Positions 52,997 to 62,082 of a DNA stretch of 64,000 nucleotides are shown here, piece after piece. Both the position numbers and the translations under genes were made by a program. Each line of letters starts with the position of its first letter. Within the stretch, counting starts at the first letter, position 1. Location of the stretch: assembly GCF_044761665.1 (NCBI RefSeq), contig NZ_JBIWCW010000005.1, positions 1 to 64,000 on the forward strand. Reading direction: 5' to 3'. Below the pieces are notes generated by a model. That model was given only the letters and a program-made list of their open reading frames with translations, made no database searches and was not told the origin of the DNA. The stretch is from Peribacillus sp044761665. Lineage in GTDB: Bacteria; Bacillota; Bacilli; Bacillales; DSM-1321.

Positions 52997-54346
52997 ATGA
53001 TTTATGAAGAAACGTATCGCTATTTATTACGCCATGTGAACTCGACTGAATTCGACACATGCTTATATTCCGTTTTGCATATGGATTGGGATGGCGTAAT
53101 TCAGAGCCCGATTCACCAGATGGCCAAAGGAATTGGAACGACTGAAAAGTACCTAAGGAAAATCATCAAGAAATTTACATCATCACCGAAGGACGGCGTT
53201 CGTCGAATCCTCATTCCAGCTGAACAGGAAATGGGGAAGTATCAATTTAACTTGGGACCAACAGGTAGCTTCACCAATAGAAAAGATCGCTATTGCAAGA
53301 AATACCGTTTCTTCTATACCGATGCCTTTCGCAATCTCCCCATGGCTGCCAAGAGACTAGTGCTCATGGCCGCTTTCAAGATGTCTGTGAATAAATACGA
53401 AGACATCTTTCTGAATTATGAGGATATCATTCAGTTGGGAGGCACCCTCGCAAAAAGAAACCAGATTCTTGAAACGATGAACATCATTAACCAAGCATTG
53501 GGTGACATCATGACTTTTACCGTGGCCTCCTCCACTTTCACCCGCAAGGAGATTCTTTTCGTTTCCTTCCAAACAGGGACGCTACAGGATTACCTGGAGA
53601 ACCGCACAGAAAGATTGATGCTGAGAAAGACCCTCTATGAAGCGGGATTTCCTAATCATATAGAAGATAAAGTCTGTGTCGAGCTCGAGCGGGTCGGAAA
53701 GTACATCTTCCGTTCCTTCCAACAGGCAACAAAGGCTCCCATCAAAGACGATCTCTTGAAATTGGCTCGCTTCATATATCGCTCTTCCCTACAAAAATTG
53801 GGCAGTGCCTTGAACAGCAACAAACATTTATTAGCTGAGCCGAAAGAGGCTTCCGCTTATTTCAGTACGATTGTTTATAATGAAGTCCTCAAACAAATGG
53901 CGACATATGCCCACCAAGCTGCCTGCATAAAAGGCCTGATAGAGCGTGAGCATTTCCATCGTGAAATTTCTGGGAAATCTTTGGAGCGACATGTGGATTA
54001 CAGTGAGGTGCAAGAGCATATCGAACCCATCCGAGCGAAGCATGCCCTCGCAATGGACATCCATAAAACGCTGAATAAATGGTGCGAAGACTGGGTGATT
54101 TCCCGGGTGAAATCCGTAACCGGAACGAATGAGAATGAATTGGCCAAAAAACGTGTTTTAACAGATGGTCAAACTATATCCGATTATCTCGGCTACTTGA
54201 AAAAACATACATATGAACAACTAGAGCAACATATGGCGGTATATCAGCATGTCCTTCATGGCGACCACGTCTTGAACGTGTTACGCCAGAAAAAAGAAGC
54301 CATGCACTCTTATTTCGCAATCCAAAAAGACCGTATAAAAAAATAA
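52997..54346 (+). CDS. replication-initiator-like protein with N-terminal winged helix
   Basis: 449-residue, mostly helical, basic protein. The N-terminal region (IHQMAKGIGTTEKYLRKIIKKF) looks like a winged-helix DNA-binding unit and the overall layout recalls plasmid/phage replication initiators, but I cannot assign a named family. Start ATG has AAAAAGGAG 10 nt upstream. It is followed at once by a terminator and then by three DnaA-like boxes phased at 21 bp, which strengthens the replication idea. No partner par or mobilisation genes are visible. Confidence 0.55.
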   Translation: MIYEETYRYLLRHVNSTEFDTCLYSVLHMDWDGVIQSPIHQMAKGIGTTEKYLRKIIKKFTSSPKDGVRRILIPAEQEMGKYQFNLGPTGSFTNRKDRYCKKYRFFYTDAFRNLPMAAKRLVLMAAFKMSVNKYEDIFLNYEDIIQLGGTLAKRNQILETMNIINQALGDIMTFTVASSTFTRKEILFVSFQTGTLQDYLENRTERLMLRKTLYEAGFPNHIEDKVCVELERVGKYIFRSFQQATKAPIKDDLLKLARFIYRSSLQKLGSALNSNKHLLAEPKEASAYFSTIVYNEVLKQMATYAHQAACIKGLIEREHFHREISGKSLERHVDYSEVQEHIEPIRAKHALAMDIHKTLNKWCEDWVISRVKSVTGTNENELAKKRVLTDGQTISDYLGYLKKHTYEQLEQHMAVYQHVLHGDHVLNVLRQKKEAMHSYFAIQKDRIKK

Positions 54347-54366
54347 AGGCAAAAAACATAGATAGG

Positions 54367-54398
54367 CGAACACTGGCTTTCGGGCGAGTGTTTTTTGT
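54367..54398 (+). terminator. terminator after rep-like gene
   Basis: Stem AACACT / AGTGTT with inner GGC / GCC-type pairing and a T-run TTTTTTG. Confidence 0.7.
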
Positions 54399-54498
54399 CA
54401 TGCAGTCACCCCACACACGCTCCATCCCGCAAATGCAGTCCTTCTTCAGAGGCTATAAACCTTCCTCTAATTATCTTTTCCCATGATGTAAAAAGCCT

Positions 54499-54558
54499 TT
54501 ATCCATCTGTGGATAACCCACTACCTGCTGTAAATATCCCATACCTGTCTGTGAATAA
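54499..54558. repeat. 21-bp-phased DnaA-like boxes (iteron-like)
   Basis: CTGTGGATAA (54507-54516), CTGTAAATAT (54528-54537) and CTGTGAATAA (54549-54558) repeat with exactly 21-bp spacing, two helical turns. The first contains an exact DnaA box (minus strand), the third an 8/9 box. Each is preceded by a CC(A/T)(T/G) block, so the repeat unit extends beyond the core. A partly overlapping TTATCCATC lies at 54500. Confidence 0.65.
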
Positions 54559-54599
54559 AAAAAGGTGTCTCTTCATTTTCCCGTCGGATAACGGGAAAA

Positions 54600-55255
54600 C
54601 CAGTCATACCAACAGTTCTGTCAAAAAAGTTATGCAAGGGTCTAAAGAAAGGGTCTCAATCACTTTTCTTAATAAAGATCTGAAAATCGTTATGAATAAG
54701 GGGATGAATCGGGAACCCACTCCCAGTGCAGGATGCAAGCTTTCGCGACATGATATACAACTTAGGGACACCGTCTGGTTCAGGACATTCATCCAAATGT
54801 CTTCATCACTCTCCACCATTTCCAACCCTTAGATGGGTAGCAAGTAGCAATAATCAGATAAATTAGATATTTTAGCATATTCCAACCCTAGGAGGTGTGA
54901 ACGATTTCTATTTTTATTCTAAAAATCGGACAAAATTCCTTCTGTTTTGGGTACTAGTAGGAAGAAGTAGATTCACCAATTCTATTTTTGAAGGGAGCTG
55001 ACAGATAGAGTAGCCAATTAGAAAAAAAGGATACCAGTGAATCGAAATAACAACAAGATATAAAAAAACCTTACCATGGTTCACGATTTGCTAATCCTAT
55101 AACAACTGCCCTTATCATGTTGCTAACACGAAAGACATCCAACTGATCAGATGAAATGGACTCAAGCTTCTCTCATGAACAGGTATATCCATCCCCAAGG
55201 ATACAACAACCAGTTCAACTAGCACATCATGACGCTTTTCAGTTGGATCATTTAC
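54600..55255. other. long non-coding stretch after the rep-like gene
   Basis: About 650 bp without a supported gene. A 145-codon plus-strand frame (54395-54832) crosses the phased boxes but has no ribosome binding site. From about 55205 leftwards on the minus strand a short decayed-looking frame (DVFRVSNMIRAVVIGLANREPW) ends near 55078; I cannot name it. Composition is AT-rich from 54850 on. Confidence 0.4.
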
Positions 55256-55258
55256 AGA

Positions 55259-55311
55259 AACAAGCGCCCCCCACCTAGCAGGAATGCTGCCAGATGGAGG
55301 ACGCTTGTTTT
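55259..55311 (-). terminator. terminator of the PadR operon
   Basis: On the minus strand AACAAGCG.CC.CC / GG.GG.CGCTTGTT with a 23-nt loop, followed by TCTG; the stem is long, the T-run short. Confidence 0.7.
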
Positions 55312-55335
55312 ATCGCGTATTTTACATCATTTCGT

Positions 55336-56124
55336 TTATTTAGTCACTTCGATTTTCCCGTTATCCGTTTCCAGATCAATCAGGTTCTCTCCCTTACCGA
55401 TTACGGTATTCCCCTCATATTTATCGAGTATATTGATATCCCCATTATCCACGGATACTTTAAAGGTCGTATTGGTCGGTTCCTTATCGGTTTTAATCGT
55501 AATCTTTCCATTGTCACTTTCTAACTGAATGTTCCGATCTAAGTCCTTTGTAACAAGCGATATTTTCCCATTATTTGAAGAGCCCTTGAGGTTCCCTTCC
55601 ACATCATTAAAATCCAACCTGCCATTTGCACTTTTTGCGTCAACGTTTTCTGCTACAATCTTATTTAGCTCCATACGTCCATTATCCGTCTTCAATTTCA
55701 GATCCTTTATGTTCAGTTCAGACATTTTCAATTTTCCATTATCATTATCGACGACAAAGGAATCATATGATTTTTGCGGGATATATACGTATAGATGAGC
55801 AGATTGAAAATTAAAGCCGATACTGAACGTATGGGGTTCCTTTACTGTAATGGTAAGCTTCTTCCCTTCCACTTCGGCAGTAAAATCCAACTTAGAAACA
55901 TCCATTCCTTTTGTGACAAGCTCAACTTTTGTCTCTGTATCTGATGTCGGAAGAACTTCTACCGTTGCATTGTCCGAGCGTATCTCGACATCTTTCACAT
56001 TATCTGTATTCACTGTTTTCTCTGTTTTAATTTCTTCCTGATTGGTTTGAGAAAAAGTAAAGAAACTGCCAATGCCACCAACTATTAAAAGAAGCAATGC
56101 AAGTATTGATAATTTTTTACCCAT
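55336..56124 (-). CDS. DUF4097 family beta-strand-repeat protein
   Basis: 262 residues: one N-terminal membrane or signal helix (LSILALLLLIVGGIGSFFTF), then about 220 residues of short repeating strands with SDNATVEV, TDNGRMEL, SANGRLDF, SNNGKISL, SDNGKITI and TDNGKIEV at 20-22-residue intervals, the DUF4097 (LiaG-like) right-handed beta-helix. Extracytoplasmic face likely. It is the third gene of the padR operon, starting 8 bp inside the HAAS gene. Confidence 0.9.
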   Translation of the reverse strand: MGKKLSILALLLLIVGGIGSFFTFSQTNQEEIKTEKTVNTDNVKDVEIRSDNATVEVLPTSDTETKVELVTKGMDVSKLDFTAEVEGKKLTITVKEPHTFSIGFNFQSAHLYVYIPQKSYDSFVVDNDNGKLKMSELNIKDLKLKTDNGRMELNKIVAENVDAKSANGRLDFNDVEGNLKGSSNNGKISLVTKDLDRNIQLESDNGKITIKTDKEPTNTTFKVSVDNGDINILDKYEGNTVIGKGENLIDLETDNGKIEVTK

Positions 56125-56671
56125 GCTTTAAACCACCCTTCACAAGAGAAACATTAAATTTCATGTAACGAACAAACCCTTTAAATAAAGCCTTTGTCGC
56201 GACATACATCCCCATCGCAATGAATATTCCAATCCCACAAAGACCAATTGAAGCGAACAAATCAAATAGTCTAAATTCCCCTATAAATAGGTTAATAAGG
56301 ATACCGAATGGTGCAAGGATGAAAGCAACAGACATCACCCAGCCGGAGAATACAAGTCCCAGCAATGCAATGAGAGGGCCAAGGACAATCACAAGATTAA
56401 AGAATCCCAGCCCGATCACCGCCCAGACTGCCCGAATGATGTTTCCGGCAGATGTCGTTTGTTCGACCTGTTGAAGATGATAGGATGCCAGTAGCTCCTT
56501 GGCAATTTGTCTTGGATTTCCAAGGGATGCTGATATCTCTTGCTCCGATTTACCTTTGTCTATCCCAATGGCAAAATACTCTTCATAATCCTGCAGGATA
56601 TCCTGTCGTTCCTCTAATGAAAGCCTTTTTAAAGAAGCTTCCAACTGCTTTAGAAATTGTTCTTTATTCAT
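56117..56671 (-). CDS. HAAS-domain (DUF1700) membrane protein
   Basis: 184 residues. The N-terminal HAAS domain (MNKEQFLKQLEASLKRLSLEERQDILQDYEEYF) is a three-helix unit seen with PadR regulators; then about four helices. Such proteins are thought to interact with or antagonise the adjacent DUF4097/PadR systems. It overlaps padR by 4 bp and the DUF4097 gene by 8 bp, so the three are translationally coupled. Confidence 0.9.
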   Translation of the reverse strand: MNKEQFLKQLEASLKRLSLEERQDILQDYEEYFAIGIDKGKSEQEISASLGNPRQIAKELLASYHLQQVEQTTSAGNIIRAVWAVIGLGFFNLVIVLGPLIALLGLVFSGWVMSVAFILAPFGILINLFIGEFRLFDLFASIGLCGIGIFIAMGMYVATKALFKGFVRYMKFNVSLVKGGLKHG

Positions 56672-56988
56672 TGACCTACACCTTCCTCGATTAATTGATT
56701 GACTCCATCAGAAAATTCATTCCACTCTGTCAGCAATTCGTGAAGGTATTCCCGGCCTTTGTCGGTCAGCTTGTAATATTTACGCGGCGGACCTTCTGTT
56801 GATTCTTGCAAGTATGTCGTAAAATACTCTTCCTTCGTCAATCTTCGTAATAGGGGATAAACCGACCCTTCCGATATTTCGATTTGATCCGAAATCTTCT
56901 GGACCAGCTCATAGCCATATCGGTCTTGCTTATCGAGCAACACGAGCACACAAAGTTCCAATACGCCCTTCTTAAATTGTACATTCAA
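56668..56988 (-). CDS. PadR family transcriptional regulator
   Basis: 106-residue PadR regulator of the short (subfamily 2) type. Winged helix: GVLELCVLVLLDKQDRYGYELVQKI and ISEGSVYPLLRRLTKEEYFTTY and PPRKYYKLTDKGREYL. It heads the operon padR-HAAS-DUF4097, and should repress it. Inducer is unknown; related systems respond to envelope or antimicrobial stress. Confidence 0.92.
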   Translation of the reverse strand: MNVQFKKGVLELCVLVLLDKQDRYGYELVQKISDQIEISEGSVYPLLRRLTKEEYFTTYLQESTEGPPRKYYKLTDKGREYLHELLTEWNEFSDGVNQLIEEGVGQ

Positions 56989-57132
56989 TGCACCATCACT
57001 CCTTTCTGCAATAACTCGCCCCGGTACTATTTATTAAACAGTACTCAACAGCGAACAATACATCTTATTCAATAATTTACCATATGCTACTGTTTATTGC
57101 AAGGTACTAAAATAAAAATTTTTAACAACCAT

Positions 57133-57163
57133 TGAAAGGTCCAGATAGATACCTGGACCTTTC
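57133..57163 (-). terminator. hairpin after NPCBM protein gene
   Basis: Stem GAAAGGTCCAG / CTGGACCTTTC with an 8-nt loop just downstream of the NPCBM-repeat gene; a T-run is lacking, so termination efficiency is uncertain. Confidence 0.55.
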
Positions 57164-57187
57164 TACGCCTCATATATTGTTCTTATT

Positions 57188-58900
57188 CTATTTTGATTCT
57201 GCTTTGTAGCTTACCTTTTTCTTGTCACTTTCCAACATTCCTGAACTTATTTTCGTTACATAGATGTTGCCCTTTTTCTTACCAAGTTGTTTTACATTTA
57301 CTGTAATAGAAGTTTTCGTTACTTTCTTTGAAGTGGCCAATAATGATCCCCTCGCACTATAAACCTTTATATAATCCCCTTTCTTTAAAGAGGTAACCTT
57401 TACTTCATCTTGTCTTTTAGCATGATTCAACACTTTTACTTGGGAAGCTTTTAACTTTGTAGTAACGCTCATTTTTGTAAAGACTGCATTCGCGAGCGTA
57501 ACATTATGTGTCCCTTTTGCTCCGCTCTCTTGTTTAACCAGGATCTTCACATTTTTCGTTTTACTTGGAAATCGAACAGTAACATTTGCGATTCCCTTAC
57601 TTTTCGATAATGCTTTAGAGTAAAGGAGCTTATTATCACCATAAATATAAATACTGGATTTCCCGTAATTGCCTAAAATATATTTAGAATCCAATGATAT
57701 TTTCGCCTTGAAGGCATTAAAGCCCATATCTTGAATATCGTAGACCGCGTATCCTTCACCACCGCCTGATGTAGATAAAGCAATCCCTGATGTTACTATA
57801 TTTCCATTCACATCTTGGAAAGAACTACTGCTAAACGTATCTTTATAAAAATAATAACTAGAATCAATGGCACCTACTGTATTCACAGATACAGTTTTAT
57901 TAACTTTCTTAATCGGATCCGTCGTCTTTTTAACGATTGGATCTATAAAAACGACACCTTGTTCCCCTCTTGCCCCTTGAATCTGCTGTGTAACTAACTT
58001 AATATTTTTCGTATCTTTAGGAATATTTACTTTTACAGTCTGAACAGCCGTTTTAGCCGTAAGTTGTTTTTCGTATATAAGGATATCATCAGCATATATA
58101 CCGACAGCTGTCTTTCCGAAATCACCTACAGTCCATTTTGAGTCCAATGTAATTTTTGTTTCTAATATGTTAAACCCCAATTGGTCAATATTAAATGAGG
58201 CATATCCTCTACCTCCACCTCGATTATATAGACCTATTCCATAAGGGATTATATTGCCTTTTATATCTTGATAGGCTTGAGTGCTACTCCAGTTTCCAGA
58301 AGAAAAATAATAAGAATCTTCCTGACTACCAATAGTTATTAAAGAAGTAGTACTCTTAGAAGCTTTCAAAAAGTCACCACTTGTTGACAATTTCCCATTG
58401 GCTATAACAAGCCTCTGTTCTCCTTTAGCTCCTTGAATCTGTTTACCTACAAATTGTAGCTCTTTTGTATTTTCCGGCAGCTTAAGGTTTATAGGCAAAA
58501 CCTTATCTTTAGGCATCTGTTTTTCATATAACAGAATATCATCAGCATATATTCCAATCGCCATTTTCCCGAAGTCGCCTGTAAGCCATTTAGAATCTAG
58601 AGTCAATGTTGCTTGAAAACTTTTATATCCCATGCCATCAATATTATATGTAGCATGCGATGCTGCGCCGCCATTATTATATAGCCCTATTCCATTCCCC
58701 ACTATATTTCCAAAAGCATCTGCAAAATTTGAAGTGAATCCCCATTTGTTTTTTTCAAAGTAATAACTAGTGTTTGAAGGGTCTAAATCTGTTAGAAGTA
58801 TTTCTGAATTTGCCATTACTGATTTTGAAAAGCCAACTGATCCTAAGAAAACACTAAAAATTAACAGTATGAATACCTTGTTCTTTAAAAAATTCCCCAT
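57188..58900 (-). CDS. secreted protein with three NPCBM-like repeats
   Basis: 570 residues. Signal peptide (FLKNKVFILLIFSVFLGSVG, cleavage near VMA/NSE). Three repeats of about 130 residues (about 45-172, 195-325, 350-475), each beginning SYYF, containing GNI...GIGLYN, the FGK...IYADDILLYEK strand and ending IQGA(K/R)GEQ, the pattern of NPCBM carbohydrate-binding modules. A C-terminal basic domain follows (KVLNHAKRQDEVKVTSLKKGDYIKV). No catalytic domain; likely wall or polysaccharide binding. The ATG at 58900 is preferred to the TTG at 58906. Confidence 0.8.
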   Translation of the reverse strand: MGNFLKNKVFILLIFSVFLGSVGFSKSVMANSEILLTDLDPSNTSYYFEKNKWGFTSNFADAFGNIVGNGIGLYNNGGAASHATYNIDGMGYKSFQATLTLDSKWLTGDFGKMAIGIYADDILLYEKQMPKDKVLPINLKLPENTKELQFVGKQIQGAKGEQRLVIANGKLSTSGDFLKASKSTTSLITIGSQEDSYYFSSGNWSSTQAYQDIKGNIIPYGIGLYNRGGGRGYASFNIDQLGFNILETKITLDSKWTVGDFGKTAVGIYADDILIYEKQLTAKTAVQTVKVNIPKDTKNIKLVTQQIQGARGEQGVVFIDPIVKKTTDPIKKVNKTVSVNTVGAIDSSYYFYKDTFSSSSFQDVNGNIVTSGIALSTSGGGEGYAVYDIQDMGFNAFKAKISLDSKYILGNYGKSSIYIYGDNKLLYSKALSKSKGIANVTVRFPSKTKNVKILVKQESGAKGTHNVTLANAVFTKMSVTTKLKASQVKVLNHAKRQDEVKVTSLKKGDYIKVYSARGSLLATSKKVTKTSITVNVKQLGKKKGNIYVTKISSGMLESDKKKVSYKAESK

Positions 58901-59232
58901 TTTCAAATCATCCTTTGTAGTTTATATGATTAATTATGAATTCACTTACTGCCTCCAATTATCTTTTCGTAATTCTTTTTACCCCCATTCCTATATCTCT
59001 GATTGGTTATTACATATATATTATATAAGATAAATCGATAAGTCTACGCCTTTAATCCTATATTAATTCTATATAATGTTAAAAATAATAAAAATTGGGA
59101 AACGCAAACCATTACTATTCTCACTAAAAAATAAAGGTGATATTTTCAAAGGACAAGTGGTAATTAACAAATATTGAAAACTAATATCGAATACGATATA
59201 TATAATAGAAAGGTGTGGAAGGAGGAATAGAC

Positions 59233-60294
59233 TTGATCAAAAAAGTGATCACAAAAAAACAATATGAATTTCTTGAACATGAACTTACCTATCTTCAAAG
59301 GGGCGGAACCATTTCCGAGGAAGAAAAGAAAAGAATGCTAGCCTCCTATGATGTGAGGGCCGGTTTAAGTTTCATCACGATTCTATTAGCGATTGGGGCT
59401 CTTCTGTTAGGTCTAGGAATCTTGACATTTGTCGCCAGCAACTGGATGTATATAAGTAAAGGCTTTAAATTTCTATTGATCATCGTCTGTTTGATTGGCG
59501 TGAACTTTGCAGGGGTGAAATGGGGGACCCGCTTTCCAAAGACCTCCCGGAGTTTGCATTATGCCGGGATTCTCATATTCGGGGCAGGTATATTTTTAAT
59601 CGAGCAGATGTTTAATATCAGCATTAACTTTAACAGTTCCTTTTTATTATGGGCAATTGGGGCCGTCTGTATCGGTTATTATTTAAAGGATATCGCAATC
59701 CTTCTGTTCACTTCTTTCTTACTTTTAATTTACCTGAATGGCAGCATCTTTCTGGATGAAACGTCTTATCCACTGGCCATTTTAATCTTTTTACCTGTTT
59801 TATATTATCTGGTAAGGCAATTCAATTATCCTAGATTTCTATCCTTTATCATGAACGGCTTAGCGATCAATACCATCATCCTTTTCCTCATGGAAATCGT
59901 GCCTAAGCTCGTGGAGGATAACAGCGAGACAATCATTCTCTCGATTCTTTTCATCTTGGGAATCGTGCTCACTTACATTCGTGTTCCGCTTAAGTTGCAG
60001 AAAATCACTGCCATCCAAGGACATATCCTTCACGGGATTACAGCTATTTTTTTAACTTACGAGTATGCCATATGGTTCCCTTTAGCTTATTTTGTTTTTC
60101 TGCTTTACCTGATACAAAAGGGAAGCTTGACCAGTATCGTCATCATATGCGCTCTGATATTCAGATACTATACCGATTCCTTTGAGTTTCTGCCAAAATC
60201 ACTACTATTCATCGTCGGCGGTCTCTTGCTCCTTGTTTTTGGTTTCTTCTTTGAAAAACAACGTAAAAAAGGAGGAGAATCCATTGAACCATAA
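59233..60294 (+). CDS. DUF2157 family membrane protein
   Basis: 353 residues with a soluble N-terminal helical region (LEHELTYLQRGGTISEEEKKRMLASYD) followed by about ten helices, the DUF2157 arrangement. Function unknown. TTG start at 59233 with GGAGG 7 nt upstream; the GTG at 59215 is upstream of that site. Its 3' end overlaps the next gene by 11 bp, a usual coupling with GDYXXLXY proteins. Confidence 0.85.
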   Translation: MIKKVITKKQYEFLEHELTYLQRGGTISEEEKKRMLASYDVRAGLSFITILLAIGALLLGLGILTFVASNWMYISKGFKFLLIIVCLIGVNFAGVKWGTRFPKTSRSLHYAGILIFGAGIFLIEQMFNISINFNSSFLLWAIGAVCIGYYLKDIAILLFTSFLLLIYLNGSIFLDETSYPLAILIFLPVLYYLVRQFNYPRFLSFIMNGLAINTIILFLMEIVPKLVEDNSETIILSILFILGIVLTYIRVPLKLQKITAIQGHILHGITAIFLTYEYAIWFPLAYFVFLLYLIQKGSLTSIVIICALIFRYYTDSFEFLPKSLLFIVGGLLLLVFGFFFEKQRKKGGESIEP

Positions 60295-60832
60295 TACTAT
60301 TTTTCGCCCGCTGATCGTGTTTGCCATACCCGTTTTGATTCTTGTAGCCTTGGCGATCCCTCCTTTCTGGACGACTATGTTTGGTGAGGAGATCAAAATC
60401 AAGACCGCTCCAATCGACCCCACGGATTTGTTCAGGGGGAGCTATGTAGCATTAGGGTATGAGATCGAGTCCGTTGCTCTCGACCAACTCGATGAAACGG
60501 TGATGACAGACTTCAAAAGCAAGTATGCCGGAGATTATAAAAACGTATATGTAACTTTACAACAGGGTGATGACGGTCAATATAACGTCGATTATGTATC
60601 GAAGGAAAAACCGGAGAAAGCCTTGTATCTCAAAGGAAAATTACAAATTCCCTATGATTTAGAAAGTGCTTCATCCATTCACATTAAATATGGCTTGGAT
60701 AATTTCTACGCCCCTAAAGAAAAGGCAATGGAATTGGAAAAATCCGTAAGCGCTAAACCAGCTTGGGCGATAGTGAAAGTGAAAAATGGCAATGCGGTAT
60801 TGAAGGAAATCATCGTCCCTAAAGATAAATAA
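60284..60832 (+). CDS. GDYXXLXY-family protein
   Basis: 182-residue protein, one N-terminal helix (IFRPLIVFAIPVLILVALAIPPFW) then an extracytoplasmic domain with the family motif RGSYVALGYEI (the GDYxxLxY position). Partner of the DUF2157 protein in many genomes; function unknown. TTG start with GGAGGAG, inside the end of the preceding gene. Confidence 0.87.
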   Translation: MNHNTIFRPLIVFAIPVLILVALAIPPFWTTMFGEEIKIKTAPIDPTDLFRGSYVALGYEIESVALDQLDETVMTDFKSKYAGDYKNVYVTLQQGDDGQYNVDYVSKEKPEKALYLKGKLQIPYDLESASSIHIKYGLDNFYAPKEKAMELEKSVSAKPAWAIVKVKNGNAVLKEIIVPKDK

Positions 60833-60836
60833 AAAG

Positions 60837-60876
60837 TAAGCATAGGGAGCATCGGATAAGACGCTCCCTATGCTTA
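60837..60876. terminator. bidirectional terminator
   Basis: Stem AAGCATAGGGAGC / GCTCCCTATGCTT with an 11-nt loop between convergent genes. Confidence 0.88.
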
Positions 60877-60893
60877 TTGTAGTTTTTCTGACT

Positions 60894-61376
60894 TTACTTG
60901 ATGAGCCTTTTAGCCCCGACATAGCGATCTTCCCAATACTTGTCGCTCATTTTAACGACCTTCACACCTTTTGTGGTGGTTCCGACAAATGTCCCGTTCC
61001 CATTATAAATGCCGACAAAGGAAACCTTGCCTTTCTTGCTACCTGTAGCATAAAACACTAAATCACCTGTTTTTAAGTTCTTTTGCTTTACGGCTTTCCC
61101 TTTTTTATACTGCTCCGCACTTGTTCTAGGTATTTTCATTTTTGTTGCCGCCTGTTTATATACATATTGAGTGAGTCCACTTGCATCGAATCCTTTTGGT
61201 GTCGTTCCGCCATATTTATAAGGGCTTCCCACTTGTCTCTCAGCCACAGCAGCCACTTCATCGCCGTAATTAATCGACGCCGACGCATTGGCCGGACTAA
61301 ACACAAACGCGACCAACAATGCCGCGAGTGCAAGTACGGCAATAAGCCATTTTGAAACAGTTAATCTAAGACTCAT
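60894..61376 (-). CDS. catalytically dead NlpC/P60-like protein
   Basis: 160 residues with a signal/anchor helix (WLIAVLALAALLVAFVF, cleavage near ASA). The NlpC/P60 domain is clear (PYKYGGTTPKGFDASGLTQYVY ... LKTGDLVFYATG ... VGIYNGNGTFVG), but the catalytic Cys of the usual FDCSGL is Ala, and the His of the usual SHVGIY is Phe (SFVGIY). It should not cleave peptidoglycan, but may bind it or act as a decoy or regulator. The frame is intact, so it is not a decaying gene. Confidence 0.85.
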   Translation of the reverse strand: MSLRLTVSKWLIAVLALAALLVAFVFSPANASASINYGDEVAAVAERQVGSPYKYGGTTPKGFDASGLTQYVYKQAATKMKIPRTSAEQYKKGKAVKQKNLKTGDLVFYATGSKKGKVSFVGIYNGNGTFVGTTTKGVKVVKMSDKYWEDRYVGAKRLIK

Positions 61377-61563
61377 CTTTTTTCTCCCCCAATCTGTAAA
61401 TGAAACACAATTTTAAATATATGTAGTACATTCGCTTTCATTACTTCTTTCCCCTTTTTTCTAAAAAGCTATATCCTACGATTGTTCACAGAAAAAGCAT
61501 GTTAACAAAATGGTAATTTATGTATAATAGTAAATGAATGATGTAACGATGGGGGGAGTTTTT

Positions 61564-62001
61564 ATGAAGAATAAAAATAAAATAATAGGAATGACCTTAT
61601 TTTCCGCCTTGCTTTTCTGTATGGTAATCGTGATGTGTTCCCTGTCACCTTTATCGGAAACGGGTCCAAACGCCAATCAATTCAACTCTATCGGGATGTG
61701 GCTTTCCATTGCGATGATTTTCGTGTTTTATATCATTCCAGTGCTTCTGTATGGTATCGGCCTGGAGTGGATGAAATACGTCATGGGTGTATTCTGCTCG
61801 TTTGGATTACTGGCATTGTTACCCATGATTGGCATCGTACTATTTTTTGGTGCAATGAATGGTTTCACTCTATCACTCATCGGTGTCATCATCGTTAGTG
61901 GATTGAATGTGCTCGTCAATACGTTTTGGTTCTTCATGACATTCTCTAACACGACCAAGACTACATTGAATCGAGGTATGGATGAGACTACCCAGCATTA
62001 A
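61564..62001 (+). CDS. DUF5391-like small membrane protein
   Basis: 145 residues with four hydrophobic helices (about residues 7-27, 45-67, 75-97, 100-125). Resembles DUF5391 proteins of Bacillus; function unknown. GGGGGAG site before the ATG at 61564; the frame upstream to 61534 is unlikely. Confidence 0.7.
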   Translation: MKNKNKIIGMTLFSALLFCMVIVMCSLSPLSETGPNANQFNSIGMWLSIAMIFVFYIIPVLLYGIGLEWMKYVMGVFCSFGLLALLPMIGIVLFFGAMNGFTLSLIGVIIVSGLNVLVNTFWFFMTFSNTTKTTLNRGMDETTQH

Positions 62002-62003
62002 AC

Positions 62004-62052
62004 AAAAAACCAGATGACACCGTTACATAAATAAACGGTGCCCTCTGGTTTA
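62004..62052. terminator. bidirectional terminator
   Basis: Two-part stem AAACCAGA..CACCGTT / AACGGTG..CTCTGGTTT between convergent genes, with T or A runs on both sides. Confidence 0.85.
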
Positions 62053-62082
62053 TCCTACTTCCATAGGTATCTCTTTGTCCTA

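Noticed and set aside
54395..54832. 145-codon plus-strand frame over the phased boxes, with heptad-like PSVDNPL/PAVNIPY/LSVNKKR
   Set aside because: No ribosome binding site and no domain; the apparent 7-residue repeat is just the 21-bp DNA repeat read in frame. Kept as non-coding.
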